Assembly: GCF_010671925.1 (NCBI RefSeq)
Contig: NZ_JAAHIH010000005.1
Location: forward strand, 372,001-436,000
DNA: 64,000 nucleotides
Origin: Moorena sp. SIOASIH
GTDB lineage: Bacteria > Cyanobacteriota > Cyanobacteriia > Cyanobacteriales > Coleofasciculaceae
Reading direction: 5' to 3'
The notes below the pieces were generated by a model, which saw nothing but the letters and a program-made list of their open reading frames with translations, did no database searches and had not been told where the DNA came from. Below, piece by piece: positions 56,455 to 64,000 of the stretch (the stretch's first letter is position 1; the number at the start of each line of letters is the position of its first letter). Made by a program: the position numbers and the translations under genes.

Positions 56455-56999
56455 GCGGAATTCCCCACCGTCTTTCACGGTGGGGATGGATAGCGAGACG
56501 ACAACTTATGACGATTCGTGCTAAAATAAAGTTGGTCGATGACCCGCCTGACTGACTAAAAGGCTACCTTATAAACGGTCTGATATCCTATCAGTTTTAG
56601 ACCGCTAGGTGTATAAAGTACTAGCAGAGCTCAGGGAAGAGACAAGCCCCGGCTGGTTGACCACAGAGTCGTAATTCCAAGGTGAGTCTGTCGAAAAAAC
56701 GTTTGCGTCTGCGGAAGGCGGATGTCTGCCTGTGGACGCTGAGTAAGACCGTATTGCAGCAGGCGCGCGCCTCCAAGGCCGCGAGCAATCCCTCGCGGCC
56801 TTGGGTCGCGCCTCTGTTTGAGGCGTCAGCGGATGAAGCGGGAAGCCCTATTGACGAATAAAACCGTCCCTGATTGAGTTGAGATTGGAAGCCCCAGCCT
56901 CGGCTTTGCCGACGCTACGCGAACAGCGAACGCGCCCCGCGTGACCATTCGCGTAGCGTGGCCTAAAGGCCAAGGTCAAGCAGGCTGGGGTACTTCACA
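56455..56999 (+). mobile_element. Decayed IS200/IS605-like element, no transposase
   Basis: Left hairpin is perfect (CCCCACCG, loop TCTTTCA, CGGTGGGG at 56463-56485) after GCGGAATT; the right end has GAAGCCCCAGCCT and AGGCTGGGGTACTTCAC pairing around a large loop into which a dispersed repeat is inserted. Internal CTGTGGACGC and GACGAATAAAACCGTCC are shared with 4301-4755. The right hairpin resembles TnpB guide-RNA ends, by inference. Confidence 0.6.
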
Positions 57000-57089
57000 G
57001 ATGTCTATTTGATCAGCTTCATCAGCTGGCTTGGACTAAGTGATAGAGGAAAACGCTACCTCTGTCAGGCAATCCCTATGCCCAAAAAA

Positions 57090-57116
57090 AAAGAGAGCCA
57101 CGTTTTTGACTCTCTC
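57090..57116 (-). terminator. Possible terminator on the minus strand
   Basis: GAGAGTC and GGCTCTC (with one G-U) pair on the minus strand and a run of nine T follows. No minus-strand gene ends nearby, so it may be a relic. Confidence 0.35.
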
Positions 57117-57450
57117 GATCATCAGGGTGCATCTACTAATTAAAATTTATCACAAATAATGAGGGGTCAGACCCCTCATAGCAAAAATCAGCCAAATGGC
57201 TGATACCAATGGGCTAAATACCTGTGCGATATTACCTGTCTGATATAGAATATTTTGCCCTTTTGGCTTATTTTCGGCTCAATTCCACTGGATCAGCCGA
57301 AAGCTGCTGCCCTAAGGGGAATCCTCTAGGACAGAAATCCAGATTTGTAATAATTCAAGGTAATGTGGCATTTGTCAAGGGGATTGAGAGCAAATTGACA
57401 GAAGCGATCGCGCGGGTGGCAGAGATAATCTCAACCTTGTGCCAGTGGGA

Positions 57451-57559
57451 AGATATAGCAGAAGTCAGAAGTCAGAAGTCAGAAGTCAGAAGTCAAACTC
57501 TTGCGCTTACTTAGGTTTGAGACTTTTGTCATGTCCTAACTGCCCTGGGGACTGCTATA
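57451..57559. repeat. 109-bp dispersed element, inverted copy
   Basis: Reverse-complement partner of 13397-13506, with TATAGCAG-type ends and (AGTCAGA)n heptamers at 57461-57495. Confidence 0.7.
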
Positions 57560-57802
57560 ACCAAAAACTGAGGTCAATAGTGATCACTCAGTAGGGGCGC
57601 ACAACCGTGGATCTGTATAGTGGATCTGTATATTAGTAATCAACAGGAGACTCTGTTGACTGAAGTGATGCTCTAGAAAAGACTTGAAATCCTACCTACT
57701 TTAGTTGTGGAATGAGTTCAGAGGTTTTGATGAAATTTCCTGAAACTCTAGATTTCCATCAGTAGTGGGTATTAGACTTAACTTAAGTTACACCCTTGTC
57801 TG

Positions 57803-58081
57803 ATGAAATTTGCTACTATTGCTCAAGCTAAGAGAATAATAATCTTTATACTAACGTTTTGTTTAAATGGGTGTTTTCCTCAACTTGATCAAATACTCAG
57901 AAATCCATCTTGTAGGAAAGCCGAGGAAGTCGTCAAAACAGCCCAAAATCAATTCAATAGTATAGTTTTTAATTTGACCCTAGAAAGTCCCGATCAAGAG
58001 ACAATTGAAAAGATATACTCACAACTTCAAATTCTTGAAGAATCAGAAGAAAAAGCTTATCAAATATGTGAAAAAATCTAG
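57803..58081 (+). CDS. Small putative lipoprotein
   Basis: 92 residues. Basic N-terminus, hydrophobic IIIFILTFCLNGC with lipobox LNGC (Cys24), then a helical, acidic mature part with a CRKAEEVVKTAQNQF and an end ICEKI. No family recognised; the architecture (lipobox, Cys-Arg-Lys-Ala, helices) is like the lipoprotein at 4972-5409. Coding is likely but function unknown. Confidence 0.6.
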   Translation: MKFATIAQAKRIIIFILTFCLNGCFPQLDQILRNPSCRKAEEVVKTAQNQFNSIVFNLTLESPDQETIEKIYSQLQILEESEEKAYQICEKI

Positions 58082-58111
58082 CTATTTTTTTAATTTATAT
58101 AGCTTTATTTA

Positions 58112-58207
58112 AAGGGAATAGGGAACAGGGAACAGGGAATAGGGAACAGGGAACAGGGAACAGGGAACAGGGAACAGGGAACAGGGAATAGGGAACAGGG
58201 AACAGGG
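58112..58207. repeat. Heptamer array (GGGAACA/GGGAATA)n
   Basis: About thirteen units of a 7-bp repeat between the small lipoprotein and the CNNM transporter gene. Confidence 0.9.
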
Positions 58208-58293
58208 AAAGGAGAGCAGCGATGCATCGCTTTTTTTCTCAATCCTATGTTTACATCTCAAATAAAAATGCTCTATTTATTCTTTTCCGGAAA

Positions 58294-59337
58294 CTAATCC
58301 TGATCAAGACCATAAGATTGCAACATTTTTTCTCGCCGTTTACGAGCAATTGCTTGTAGATCAATGTTTCGATCGGTCTCATCAACAATTTCACCGGTTA
58401 GCACCTCCAGTACGTCCTCCAGGGTGACTACACCAGAAACACCCCCATATTCATCCAGTACAACCATCAGATGTTCACGGGTTTGCTGAAAGGTTTTCAG
58501 TAGCTTATCAGCCCGAACAGTTTCAGGGACAAAGCGGACTTGACGAATCAGAGAAGCAAGGGGTTGGTTATGTTTGTCTTCAATGATTGCTGTGAGTAAC
58601 TCATCTTTGAGAGCAATTCCAATGACTTTATCAATAGAGTCTTCAACCACAGGCATCCGGGTGTGAGGCGAAGCAATAATGCTTGGTTTAGCCTCAGCCA
58701 AAGTGGTATTACCATATAAATAGGTGGTAAGAATTCGCGGAGTCATTAAATCAGAAGCAGTCAAATCATTTAACTGAAATACTCGTTGGATCATTTCCGC
58801 TTCATCATCTTCAATCACCCCTTCTTGATACCCAACCTTCGCTAAAAACCGGATTTCAGCCTCATTGGTGGTAGGAAGTTTTTGACCTTTAGTAAACGGA
58901 GCAGTAATTTTTTCCATCAACCACACCAGAGGCGTGAACACAACGGTTAAGAACCGAACTGGTAGAGCCACGAGTAGGGCGATGTTTTGGGCGTAGATCT
59001 GACCAAGGGTTTTAGGGACAATTTCCCCAAATACAATAATGAGAAAGGTAAATAGACCTGAAAAAACCCCCAACCAAGCCTCTCCTAAGACCCTAGCAGC
59101 AAGGGAACCAATTACGATGCTGCCAACAATGTTGAAGGTGTTGTTGAGAATAACAATGGTAGCTATGGGTCGGTTCATGTTTTTGCGAATAGCCAGTAGT
59201 GCTAACGGTGTAGGCTTGTTTGACTGCGCTAACTGTCGGACTTTAACGATAGGCACTGAAAACAAAGCCGTTTCTGCCATAGCACAGATGGCTGAACCCA
59301 ACAGAACGATAAGTACTGCGATAATGACTTCAAACAT
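58294..59337 (-). CDS. CNNM/CorC-type membrane protein (DUF21 and CBS domains)
   Basis: 347 residues. N-terminal DUF21 membrane region with four hydrophobic helices (about 4-140), including GEIVPKTLGQIYAQ; two CBS domains (about 195-320; MTPRILTTYLYGN, MPVVEDSIDKVIGIALKDEL, MVVLDEYGGVSGVVTLEDVLEVLTGEI read in parts). Members export or regulate Mg/Co, possibly other ions. The start is at the ATG ending at 59337; an in-frame start 16 codons earlier is unsupported. The CorC-HlyC tail domain of longer relatives is lacking. Confidence 0.93.
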   Translation of the reverse strand: MFEVIIAVLIVLLGSAICAMAETALFSVPIVKVRQLAQSNKPTPLALLAIRKNMNRPIATIVILNNTFNIVGSIVIGSLAARVLGEAWLGVFSGLFTFLIIVFGEIVPKTLGQIYAQNIALLVALPVRFLTVVFTPLVWLMEKITAPFTKGQKLPTTNEAEIRFLAKVGYQEGVIEDDEAEMIQRVFQLNDLTASDLMTPRILTTYLYGNTTLAEAKPSIIASPHTRMPVVEDSIDKVIGIALKDELLTAIIEDKHNQPLASLIRQVRFVPETVRADKLLKTFQQTREHLMVVLDEYGGVSGVVTLEDVLEVLTGEIVDETDRNIDLQAIARKRREKMLQSYGLDQD

Positions 59338-59433
59338 GGTAAATGTGATTAGGCATGAAACCTTAGGCTGGTGCGCTAAGCGCAATTGTTACCCGCCTAA
59401 TCCCTGATTAACTCACCATTATTGATTTAACAG

Positions 59434-60030
59434 CTAATTAGAAACTTCTGCCAGTTCAATTACACGATCGTCCACATCCTTGACCAAAAAGTTAAGGGGC
59501 TTGAGGGTGCGCACTTTGTATTTCAGCCGTCTCATCTGCACCAGCATCAAAACTTGATCCAAGCACTCATGGTCAAAGCACACGTGACGTTGTTGGTTTT
59601 TATTGCCTAAGCTAGCTCCAGAAATCACGTGGAGCTGGGTATTCTTCTTTAACTGGTACCATAGCCCATCAGTACCATTGAACTGGGTCGCTTGGGTGGT
59701 TCCCAAATTGGTTGACATATATAGGGGGTCAATGCTGGTACTCCCCATGGTCTGCTCGTAATTATAGTAGTAATGTAGGGGGACTTCTGCTGCGGATAAC
59801 TCTAGCAAGCCTTCATAAAACTGTCGCGCTATTGCCAAATCAGACACCATGATGGTGTGAACTTTTGGAGCGCTGGTCAAAAACATCCACATGGCAAAGG
59901 CATAGGCGGCTAGGAGCATCACCATGATGCCTTGAGTGGAAAACAGGCTATCTAAAGGCAAAGAGGGTAAAAATGCCCCAACAGGCAGGGGCGAAGTTAG
60001 CCGGGAAATAATATCAACTGATAGAATCAT
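59434..60030 (-). CDS. Glyoxalase/VOC-like protein with N-terminal membrane helix
   Basis: 198 residues from the ATG ending at 60030 (a TTG at 60051 is in frame). One hydrophobic helix (about 33-52; GIMVMLLAAYAFAMWMFL). The rest, VHTIMVSDLAIARQFYEGLL and HVCFDHECLDQVLMLVQMR to FLVKDVDDRVIELAEVS, follows the VOC (glyoxalase/dioxygenase) beta-alpha-beta-beta-beta order with metal-ligand-like His and Glu. Enzymatic role unknown. Lies about 100 nt upstream of the CNNM gene. Confidence 0.75.
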   Translation of the reverse strand: MILSVDIISRLTSPLPVGAFLPSLPLDSLFSTQGIMVMLLAAYAFAMWMFLTSAPKVHTIMVSDLAIARQFYEGLLELSAAEVPLHYYYNYEQTMGSTSIDPLYMSTNLGTTQATQFNGTDGLWYQLKKNTQLHVISGASLGNKNQQRHVCFDHECLDQVLMLVQMRRLKYKVRTLKPLNFLVKDVDDRVIELAEVSN

Positions 60031-60051
60031 AAACTTAAACAGAGTTAGCAA

Positions 60052-60454
60052 CTGGATAAATTAGTTTAAAGGTCCTTATGAACTTTTTGTCCAATCGTAG
60101 GTAATATTATTACCATCAGACATTGACGTACGCTTTTTCTCAATTTTAGCTTCAACTGAAGGAGCATCGGAGCACCAAAGGTTGTAGACTTGGTATCGGC
60201 ATCCATCTCCTTCATCTTGAGGTCTAGTCGGGACCTAGCATACTAGGTCCCGACATTGATCAACTCCAATGCCAGTTAACCATTGGCATTTCCCCTTTCT
60301 CAACACGAGGGCGTTGTGGTGAGATCAGGATGCATCTACAGATGCGACCCGTGATGGCGAGCAATCCCTTGACCGTAGGTCACGCGGGGCGCGTTCGCCA
60401 TCACGGAAAGCGCACCTATCTAATTCTCCTAATTACAGGTTTTATTGAAAGATT
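60052..60454. other. Intergenic with dispersed repeats
   Basis: Inverted word GTCGGGACCTAG...CTAGGTCCCGAC (60228-60254) could be a hairpin, with a GACCGTAGGTCACGCGGGGC repeat at 60370-60389. No gene. Confidence 0.5.
60228..60254. terminator. Hairpin (GTCGGGACCTAG/CTAGGTCCCGAC)
   Basis: A perfect inverted repeat of 12 bp with a 3-nt loop (CAT). No U tract adjacent. Possibly a palindromic repeat rather than a terminator. Confidence 0.4.
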
Positions 60455-61120
60455 GTGCAAATTCCCCATTTTCCTGAATCTAAGCATCCACTTATTAAAT
60501 CACTGTTTCATCATAGTGATCAGGAATTGCTGACTTTGTTTCAGCGTCATCGGTCTGAAGGGAAGTACTTTACAGCAATTTTCTGTCGCTACAGTCCTAT
60601 TGTCTATACATTAGTGCGGCACTCAGCGCGATCGCCTGTACAGGCGGAATATCTATTTGCTCTGACTTGGCGTCACATCTATCACGAACTGGGTGGCATG
60701 GATTTGCGGGAGGATTATGGACTAGAGTCAACGTCCTTCCAAAACCAGATCATAAACCTAACGGCGGTTTGTATTAACCAGGCAGACTTGCCACCAGTGG
60801 AATCTATTCACTATAACCTAAAGGTAGCACCACCACCCTTGTGGTGTTATCTGGAGATGGCATTGGAACAGCTACCACCAGCGGTGCGGTTGATGGTAAT
60901 CATGGCTGGGACCTTTCACTGGAGTGAAACGCGAATTGCGGCTTATCTGCAAGCGGAGGGAGAAATGATTACTCCAGCTCAAGTGAGAACTGAACTCCAA
61001 GAAGGCTATGAACTGTTGGAAGCTGCTTTACCCGATGATATTCGGGTGGTCTATCTGGGGGTCGAAGCCAAGAATCGAGAAGAATCTGATCTGTTTGCAG
61101 TACCGGTTTTGAGTGAATAA
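60455..61120 (+). CDS. Sigma-70-like (ECF-type) RNA polymerase sigma factor homologue
   Basis: 221 residues starting at GTG 60455. Region-2-like segment ELLTLFQRHRSEGKYFTAIF and YSPIVYTLVRHSARSPVQAE with LTWRHIYHEL; region-4-like segment ALEQLPPAVRLMVIMAGTFH then an HTH-like TRIAAYLQAEGEMITPAQVR. The spacing is of a divergent cyanobacterial sigma-like family. DNA-binding and core-binding residues are not clear, so it could be a sigma relative with an altered role. Followed by the TPR gene, 87 nt away. Confidence 0.7.
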   Translation: MQIPHFPESKHPLIKSLFHHSDQELLTLFQRHRSEGKYFTAIFCRYSPIVYTLVRHSARSPVQAEYLFALTWRHIYHELGGMDLREDYGLESTSFQNQIINLTAVCINQADLPPVESIHYNLKVAPPPLWCYLEMALEQLPPAVRLMVIMAGTFHWSETRIAAYLQAEGEMITPAQVRTELQEGYELLEAALPDDIRVVYLGVEAKNREESDLFAVPVLSE

Positions 61121-61207
61121 GGGGCGGTTAGTTTGCACCCTTGATCGGGGTACTTTGATCATAACTTCCATAATAGCAGAAATGTTGATCAAACGGAGTC
61201 TTTTGGT

Positions 61208-62263
61208 ATGGCGAATCGTAGCAGGTTGCTGACTAGTCTTTCCGGAATCATAGCGCTAGCCTTTTTTCCATTGATAATGTTGGCAAGCCCGATGGCTTGG
61301 GGTCAGACTCGGAGCATCGACCAACAACTGGCAATCCCTTTAGACAATCTTCGTGACCGCAAAGCAAGAAATAGGGCAGATTTTTTCCTGGAACAGTCAG
61401 AGCTGGCCAAACAGAGTGGTAAGTTGAACGAAGCGATCGCGTATTTGTCCCAAGCGGGAGAAATTTATCAGCAAATTGGTGACTTTGAGGGATTGGGTAA
61501 AACTTACAATTCCCTAGGTCAGACTTACGCCAAGTTGGGACGCTATCAGGAGGCAGAGCGAGCCTTGCGCCGAGGCTTGGGTGCTGCCCGTTCTCAACAA
61601 AGTTTTCAGCCACAGATTTATAGTATAAATAATATTGGAATATTATTGCTGCAAACGAGAAACCTCAAAGCAGCCCAAGAAGCTTTTATGGAAGCACTGA
61701 CCATTTCCCGTACTATTAAGGATGATGACGGTGAAGGGTTGAGTCTGAATAATCTAGGCTTAGTGGCAGCTGAAGGGGGAAATTATCCCGAGGCGATTAA
61801 GTGGTATGAAGCTGCCCTAGTTTTACGGCGTCGCTCTCGGGATAAGTTAGGTGAGACGAATATTCGGAATAATTTGGGAGATGCCTATCTAGCGGCTAGA
61901 CGGGAAAAAGATGCTTTGTATTCTTACCGAATTGCCCAGATACTGGCAGAAAAAGTTGACAATGCCTTCAATCAGATTCGTGCTATTAAGGGTATAGCTT
62001 TAACCCATATCGCTACAGGTAAGAATCGGCAAGCGGTGAAAGCACTGAAGGAATATCTGGCTTTGGCACAAGAACAAAACAATCGCCGTGAAGAGCTTGT
62101 TGCTCTAAAGTTGTTTGCCCAGTTATACCAAGACACTGGTAATTTGTTGGAAGCTCGGAGTTTTTATGAAAAAGCGATCGCAGTGGCTCATGCTTTAGGA
62201 GATATTCAGGAAGAAACATTGTTAATCAGCGATTTAGCTCAAATTATTTATGTTACTCCTTAG
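61208..62263 (+). CDS. Exported TPR protein
   Basis: 351 residues with signal peptide (SGIIALAFFPLIMLASPMAWG, cleavage near AWG-QT). About six TPR repeats follow (e.g. KLNEAIAYLSQAGEIYQQIG, YQEAERALRRGL, NYPEAIKWYEAALVLRRR, RQAVKALKEYLALAQEQ). Periplasmic or membrane-associated scaffold, partner unknown. Possibly co-transcribed with the sigma-like gene. The 3' end overlaps the convergent 2TM gene by 11 bp. Confidence 0.85.
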   Translation: MANRSRLLTSLSGIIALAFFPLIMLASPMAWGQTRSIDQQLAIPLDNLRDRKARNRADFFLEQSELAKQSGKLNEAIAYLSQAGEIYQQIGDFEGLGKTYNSLGQTYAKLGRYQEAERALRRGLGAARSQQSFQPQIYSINNIGILLLQTRNLKAAQEAFMEALTISRTIKDDDGEGLSLNNLGLVAAEGGNYPEAIKWYEAALVLRRRSRDKLGETNIRNNLGDAYLAARREKDALYSYRIAQILAEKVDNAFNQIRAIKGIALTHIATGKNRQAVKALKEYLALAQEQNNRREELVALKLFAQLYQDTGNLLEARSFYEKAIAVAHALGDIQEETLLISDLAQIIYVTP

Positions 62264-62774
62264 TAGTTAGTCCTTGGTCTTGAATCCAGTTTTTGAGACT
62301 AGTATAAGTTGATTGGGCTATCTGTTTGACCTGGTTTTGAAGTTTCCATTTTTGGAACGCTCTTTCATACTCTTCGCCCTGTATTTGATAAGTATTCCAC
62401 GCCCTGAGTGCTATCCACAAACCCCAGAACAATAAAATATATAAAGACCAAGACAGGTAACCAGCGTTAATTAGATTAATCGCTAATAAAAAACTATTAA
62501 CGATTACAAACTTTCCAAAACTTTTTTTTAATTGGCTACGTCGGTAACTATTGAATTCATGACGTTTTTGCTGTTCTTGTTGCTGGGCTAGCCATTCTCG
62601 TTCTGCCTCCAAGATAGTGTGGGTGGAAATTCCTAATTCAGCAGCAATTTCCAGCAGCTGTTCACGGGAAAATTCTTCAACCATTTCCTGACGTGCCAGG
62701 GCTAGATTCAGGATGTGCTGGATGTCTTGTTGGTTGTAAGAGTGGGTGATTTTGGTTTCAAAGACGGACATCAT
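62253..62774 (-). CDS. 2TM-domain membrane protein
   Basis: 173 residues. N-terminal helix-turn region (YNQQDIQHILNLALARQEM, SREQLLEIAAELGISTHTIL) resembles the SHOCT/DUF1707-like domain that precedes 2TM domains. Two hydrophobic helices at about 88-130 (FVIVNSFLLAINLINAG, SWSLYILLFWGLWIALRAW) and a charged tail. Family members are common in cyanobacteria; function unknown. Confidence 0.82.
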   Translation of the reverse strand: MMSVFETKITHSYNQQDIQHILNLALARQEMVEEFSREQLLEIAAELGISTHTILEAEREWLAQQQEQQKRHEFNSYRRSQLKKSFGKFVIVNSFLLAINLINAGYLSWSLYILLFWGLWIALRAWNTYQIQGEEYERAFQKWKLQNQVKQIAQSTYTSLKNWIQDQGLTTKE

Positions 62775-63218
62775 TTAGTCAGTTTCACTAGTAGGAAGGG
62801 GGGTAGTGCTTAAAGAAGATGTTACTCTAAACACTAAGAGCGGTGCTTAATTTTATTATGCCGATGGAAACACAGAGGGGTCAAACCCCTGCATTCCTAA
62901 AACCGCACTAAGGGTGGACGGATTTTACGGCATTTGAGCAATCGGCAAATCTTTTACATTTCGTTACGATAGAACCATGAAAGACGAAACTACTATCGGG
63001 TTGCCTTCAGGTAGGTTAATTGTTCATTGCTCTTGGTTGATTGTTGATTGGCAAAAGCGATAAACCCTTTACTGCCAAGGATAACTGGCAATCGTATCAT
63101 GATCTATTTTTCATGAACTATTTTTTATGAAATGTTAATCATGAACCATACCCTATCTACTACCTTAGAAGCCAACTTGGTATAAAAAAACGTCTTAGGA
63201 GAGTTTGAGGTAGTCTGC
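62775..63218. other. Intergenic, divergent region
   Basis: Presumed promoters for both neighbours. AAAAAACGTCTTAGGAGAG precedes the S2P gene. No gene found. Confidence 0.4.
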
Positions 63219-64000
63219 ATGAACGGCAGTATTCGTGTTGGGAATTTATTTGGGATTCCCTTTTATGTGAATCCAAGCTGGTTTCTAGTCTTAGCTTTAG
63301 TCACCTTTGATTTCGGAGGTGACTTAGCAAATTTTTCAGGATTGAGCGGTGTTTTGCCATGGTTTTTAGGATTTGTTACTGCACTTTTGTTATTTGCCTC
63401 TGTCTTAGCTCATGAACTAGGACACAGCTTTGTAGCGATCCAGCAGGGAATTGAGGTTAAATCTATCACTCTCTTTCTATTTGGTGGTCTAGCTAGCCTG
63501 GAGAAAGAATCAAAAAGTCCACTAGAGGCGTTCTTAGTTGCGATTGCTGGTCCAGCTGTTAGTTTGCTACTATTTGCTCTACTATATGCCGTTCAGGCTA
63601 ATGCTAATCTAGCTAGTTCATTGGCATCAATTGTTGGACTCCTCGCCTCCATCAACTTGGCTTTAGCATTGTTCAACTTAATTCCTGGCTTACCCCTAGA
63701 TGGGGGTAACATCCTGAAGGCACTGGTTTGGCAAGTTACCGACAACCCACACAAAGGTGTGTTAATTGCTAGCCGTGTTGGTCAGTTCTTTGGTTGGGGA
63801 GGAATTTTTTATGGACTGTTTCCAATCCTACTGTATGGTAGCTTTAATGGCATCTGGTTTGCCTTAATTGGTTTGTTCTTGCTGCAAAATGCTGGCATGT
63901 CTGCCCAATCTGCTATCGTTCAAGACCAGCTAGAGGGGTTGACAGCAAAAGATGCGGTCATTCCCAACAGCCCAATTGTATTCGCTGATTTGTCTCTAAG
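63219..64000 (+). CDS. Site-2 protease (M50) membrane metalloprotease, 3' partial
   Basis: 260 residues visible, running off the window. Intramembrane zinc protease: HELGH motif (His65-His69) in a membrane helix, and the second metal-ligand motif NLIPGLPLDGGNIL (Asp near 161). Six or so hydrophobic segments. After the membrane region the sequence VQDQLEGLTAKDAVIPNSPIV is the start of a probable CBS pair, as in cyanobacterial/plant S2P-like proteins. The start ATG at 63219 has GAGG 8 nt upstream. Confidence 0.93.
   Translation, partial: MNGSIRVGNLFGIPFYVNPSWFLVLALVTFDFGGDLANFSGLSGVLPWFLGFVTALLLFASVLAHELGHSFVAIQQGIEVKSITLFLFGGLASLEKESKSPLEAFLVAIAGPAVSLLLFALLYAVQANANLASSLASIVGLLASINLALALFNLIPGLPLDGGNILKALVWQVTDNPHKGVLIASRVGQFFGWGGIFYGLFPILLYGSFNGIWFALIGLFLLQNAGMSAQSAIVQDQLEGLTAKDAVIPNSPIVFADLSL

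Larger units (their letters stand above)
55986..57802. other. 1.8-kb gene-poor region rich in repeats and IS debris
   Basis: No supported gene. Contains the dispersed-repeat block at about 56140-56262, an IS605-like remnant (56455-56999), a hairpin with U tract (57090-57116), and a MITE-like copy (57451-57559). Confidence 0.6.

Noticed and set aside
57224..57514. Plus-strand 96-codon frame
   Set aside because: Its 3' third is the MITE-like repeat with AGTCAGA heptamers, and the rest has no recognisable content or ribosome site.
60330..60533. Plus-strand 67-codon frame
   Set aside because: Passes through a dispersed repeat and overlaps the sigma-like gene in another frame.

Overview
The window is chromosomal DNA from a cyanobacterium, most likely a large-genome filamentous one. 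Evidence for this is the frequent HIP1 octamer GCGATCGC, the cyanobacterial families present (DUF928, CHASE2 and CHAT proteins, WD40-STAND and caspase-like proteins, DUF2281/PIN pairs, Uma2), many arrays of 7-bp repeats, and IS200/IS605-like debris. The base composition and repeat style resemble Moorena/Lyngbya-type marine filaments, but that genus-level guess is inference.

Layout. 0-4.3 kb: end of a 7TM-HD phosphohydrolase, 5-formyl-THF cyclo-ligase, a sugar-phosphate transferase and a glycosyltransferase. 4.3-9.4 kb: a decayed IS605-like element, a lipoprotein, a coiled-coil protein, a membrane protein and an ABC exporter. 9.4-10.2 kb: a second IS605-like remnant and a tRNA-Arg(CCU) gene split by a 255-nt group I intron. 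10.5-20.2 kb: a probable envelope-signalling cluster with an exported TPR-CHAT protease, an exported DUF928 protein, a CHASE2 hybrid kinase and a response regulator-kinase, plus a convergent SPFH-FHA protein. 20.2-22.9 kb: a 330-bp heptamer array, a third IS605-like remnant flanked by gene fragments, a toxin-antitoxin pair with a frameshifted toxin, and a MITE-like element. 23-29.2 kb: three co-directional unfamiliar genes, two of which appear to share an N-terminal domain; the third is a methyltransferase fusion. 29.3-41.7 kb: a divergent HTH-NB-ARC-WD40 protein, a caspase-hydrolase fusion, a Uma2 nuclease and a caspase-STAND-membrane protein with an unusual C-terminal domain. 42-50 kb: a PIN pair between direct repeats, two Rpn-family proteins, a phosphatase, a heavily broken phytase-like/RTX pseudogene, and an ISAs1-like element beside an inverted partial copy. 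50-64 kb: mostly core genes (tsf, rpsB, alr, ppa, a CNNM transporter, a sigma-like factor, TPR and 2TM proteins, the start of a site-2 protease), with a degenerate metallo-beta-lactamase-fold protein and a fourth IS605-like remnant.

How it fits together. Two regions deserve most attention. The 23-42 kb accessory segment combines STAND NTPases, caspase-like proteases, a lipase-like hydrolase and two novel paired-domain proteins, a composition typical of conflict or cell-death loci. The 10.5-19.2 kb cluster couples exported proteins to a sensor kinase. All functional links are inferred from sequence and order; no database search was run.
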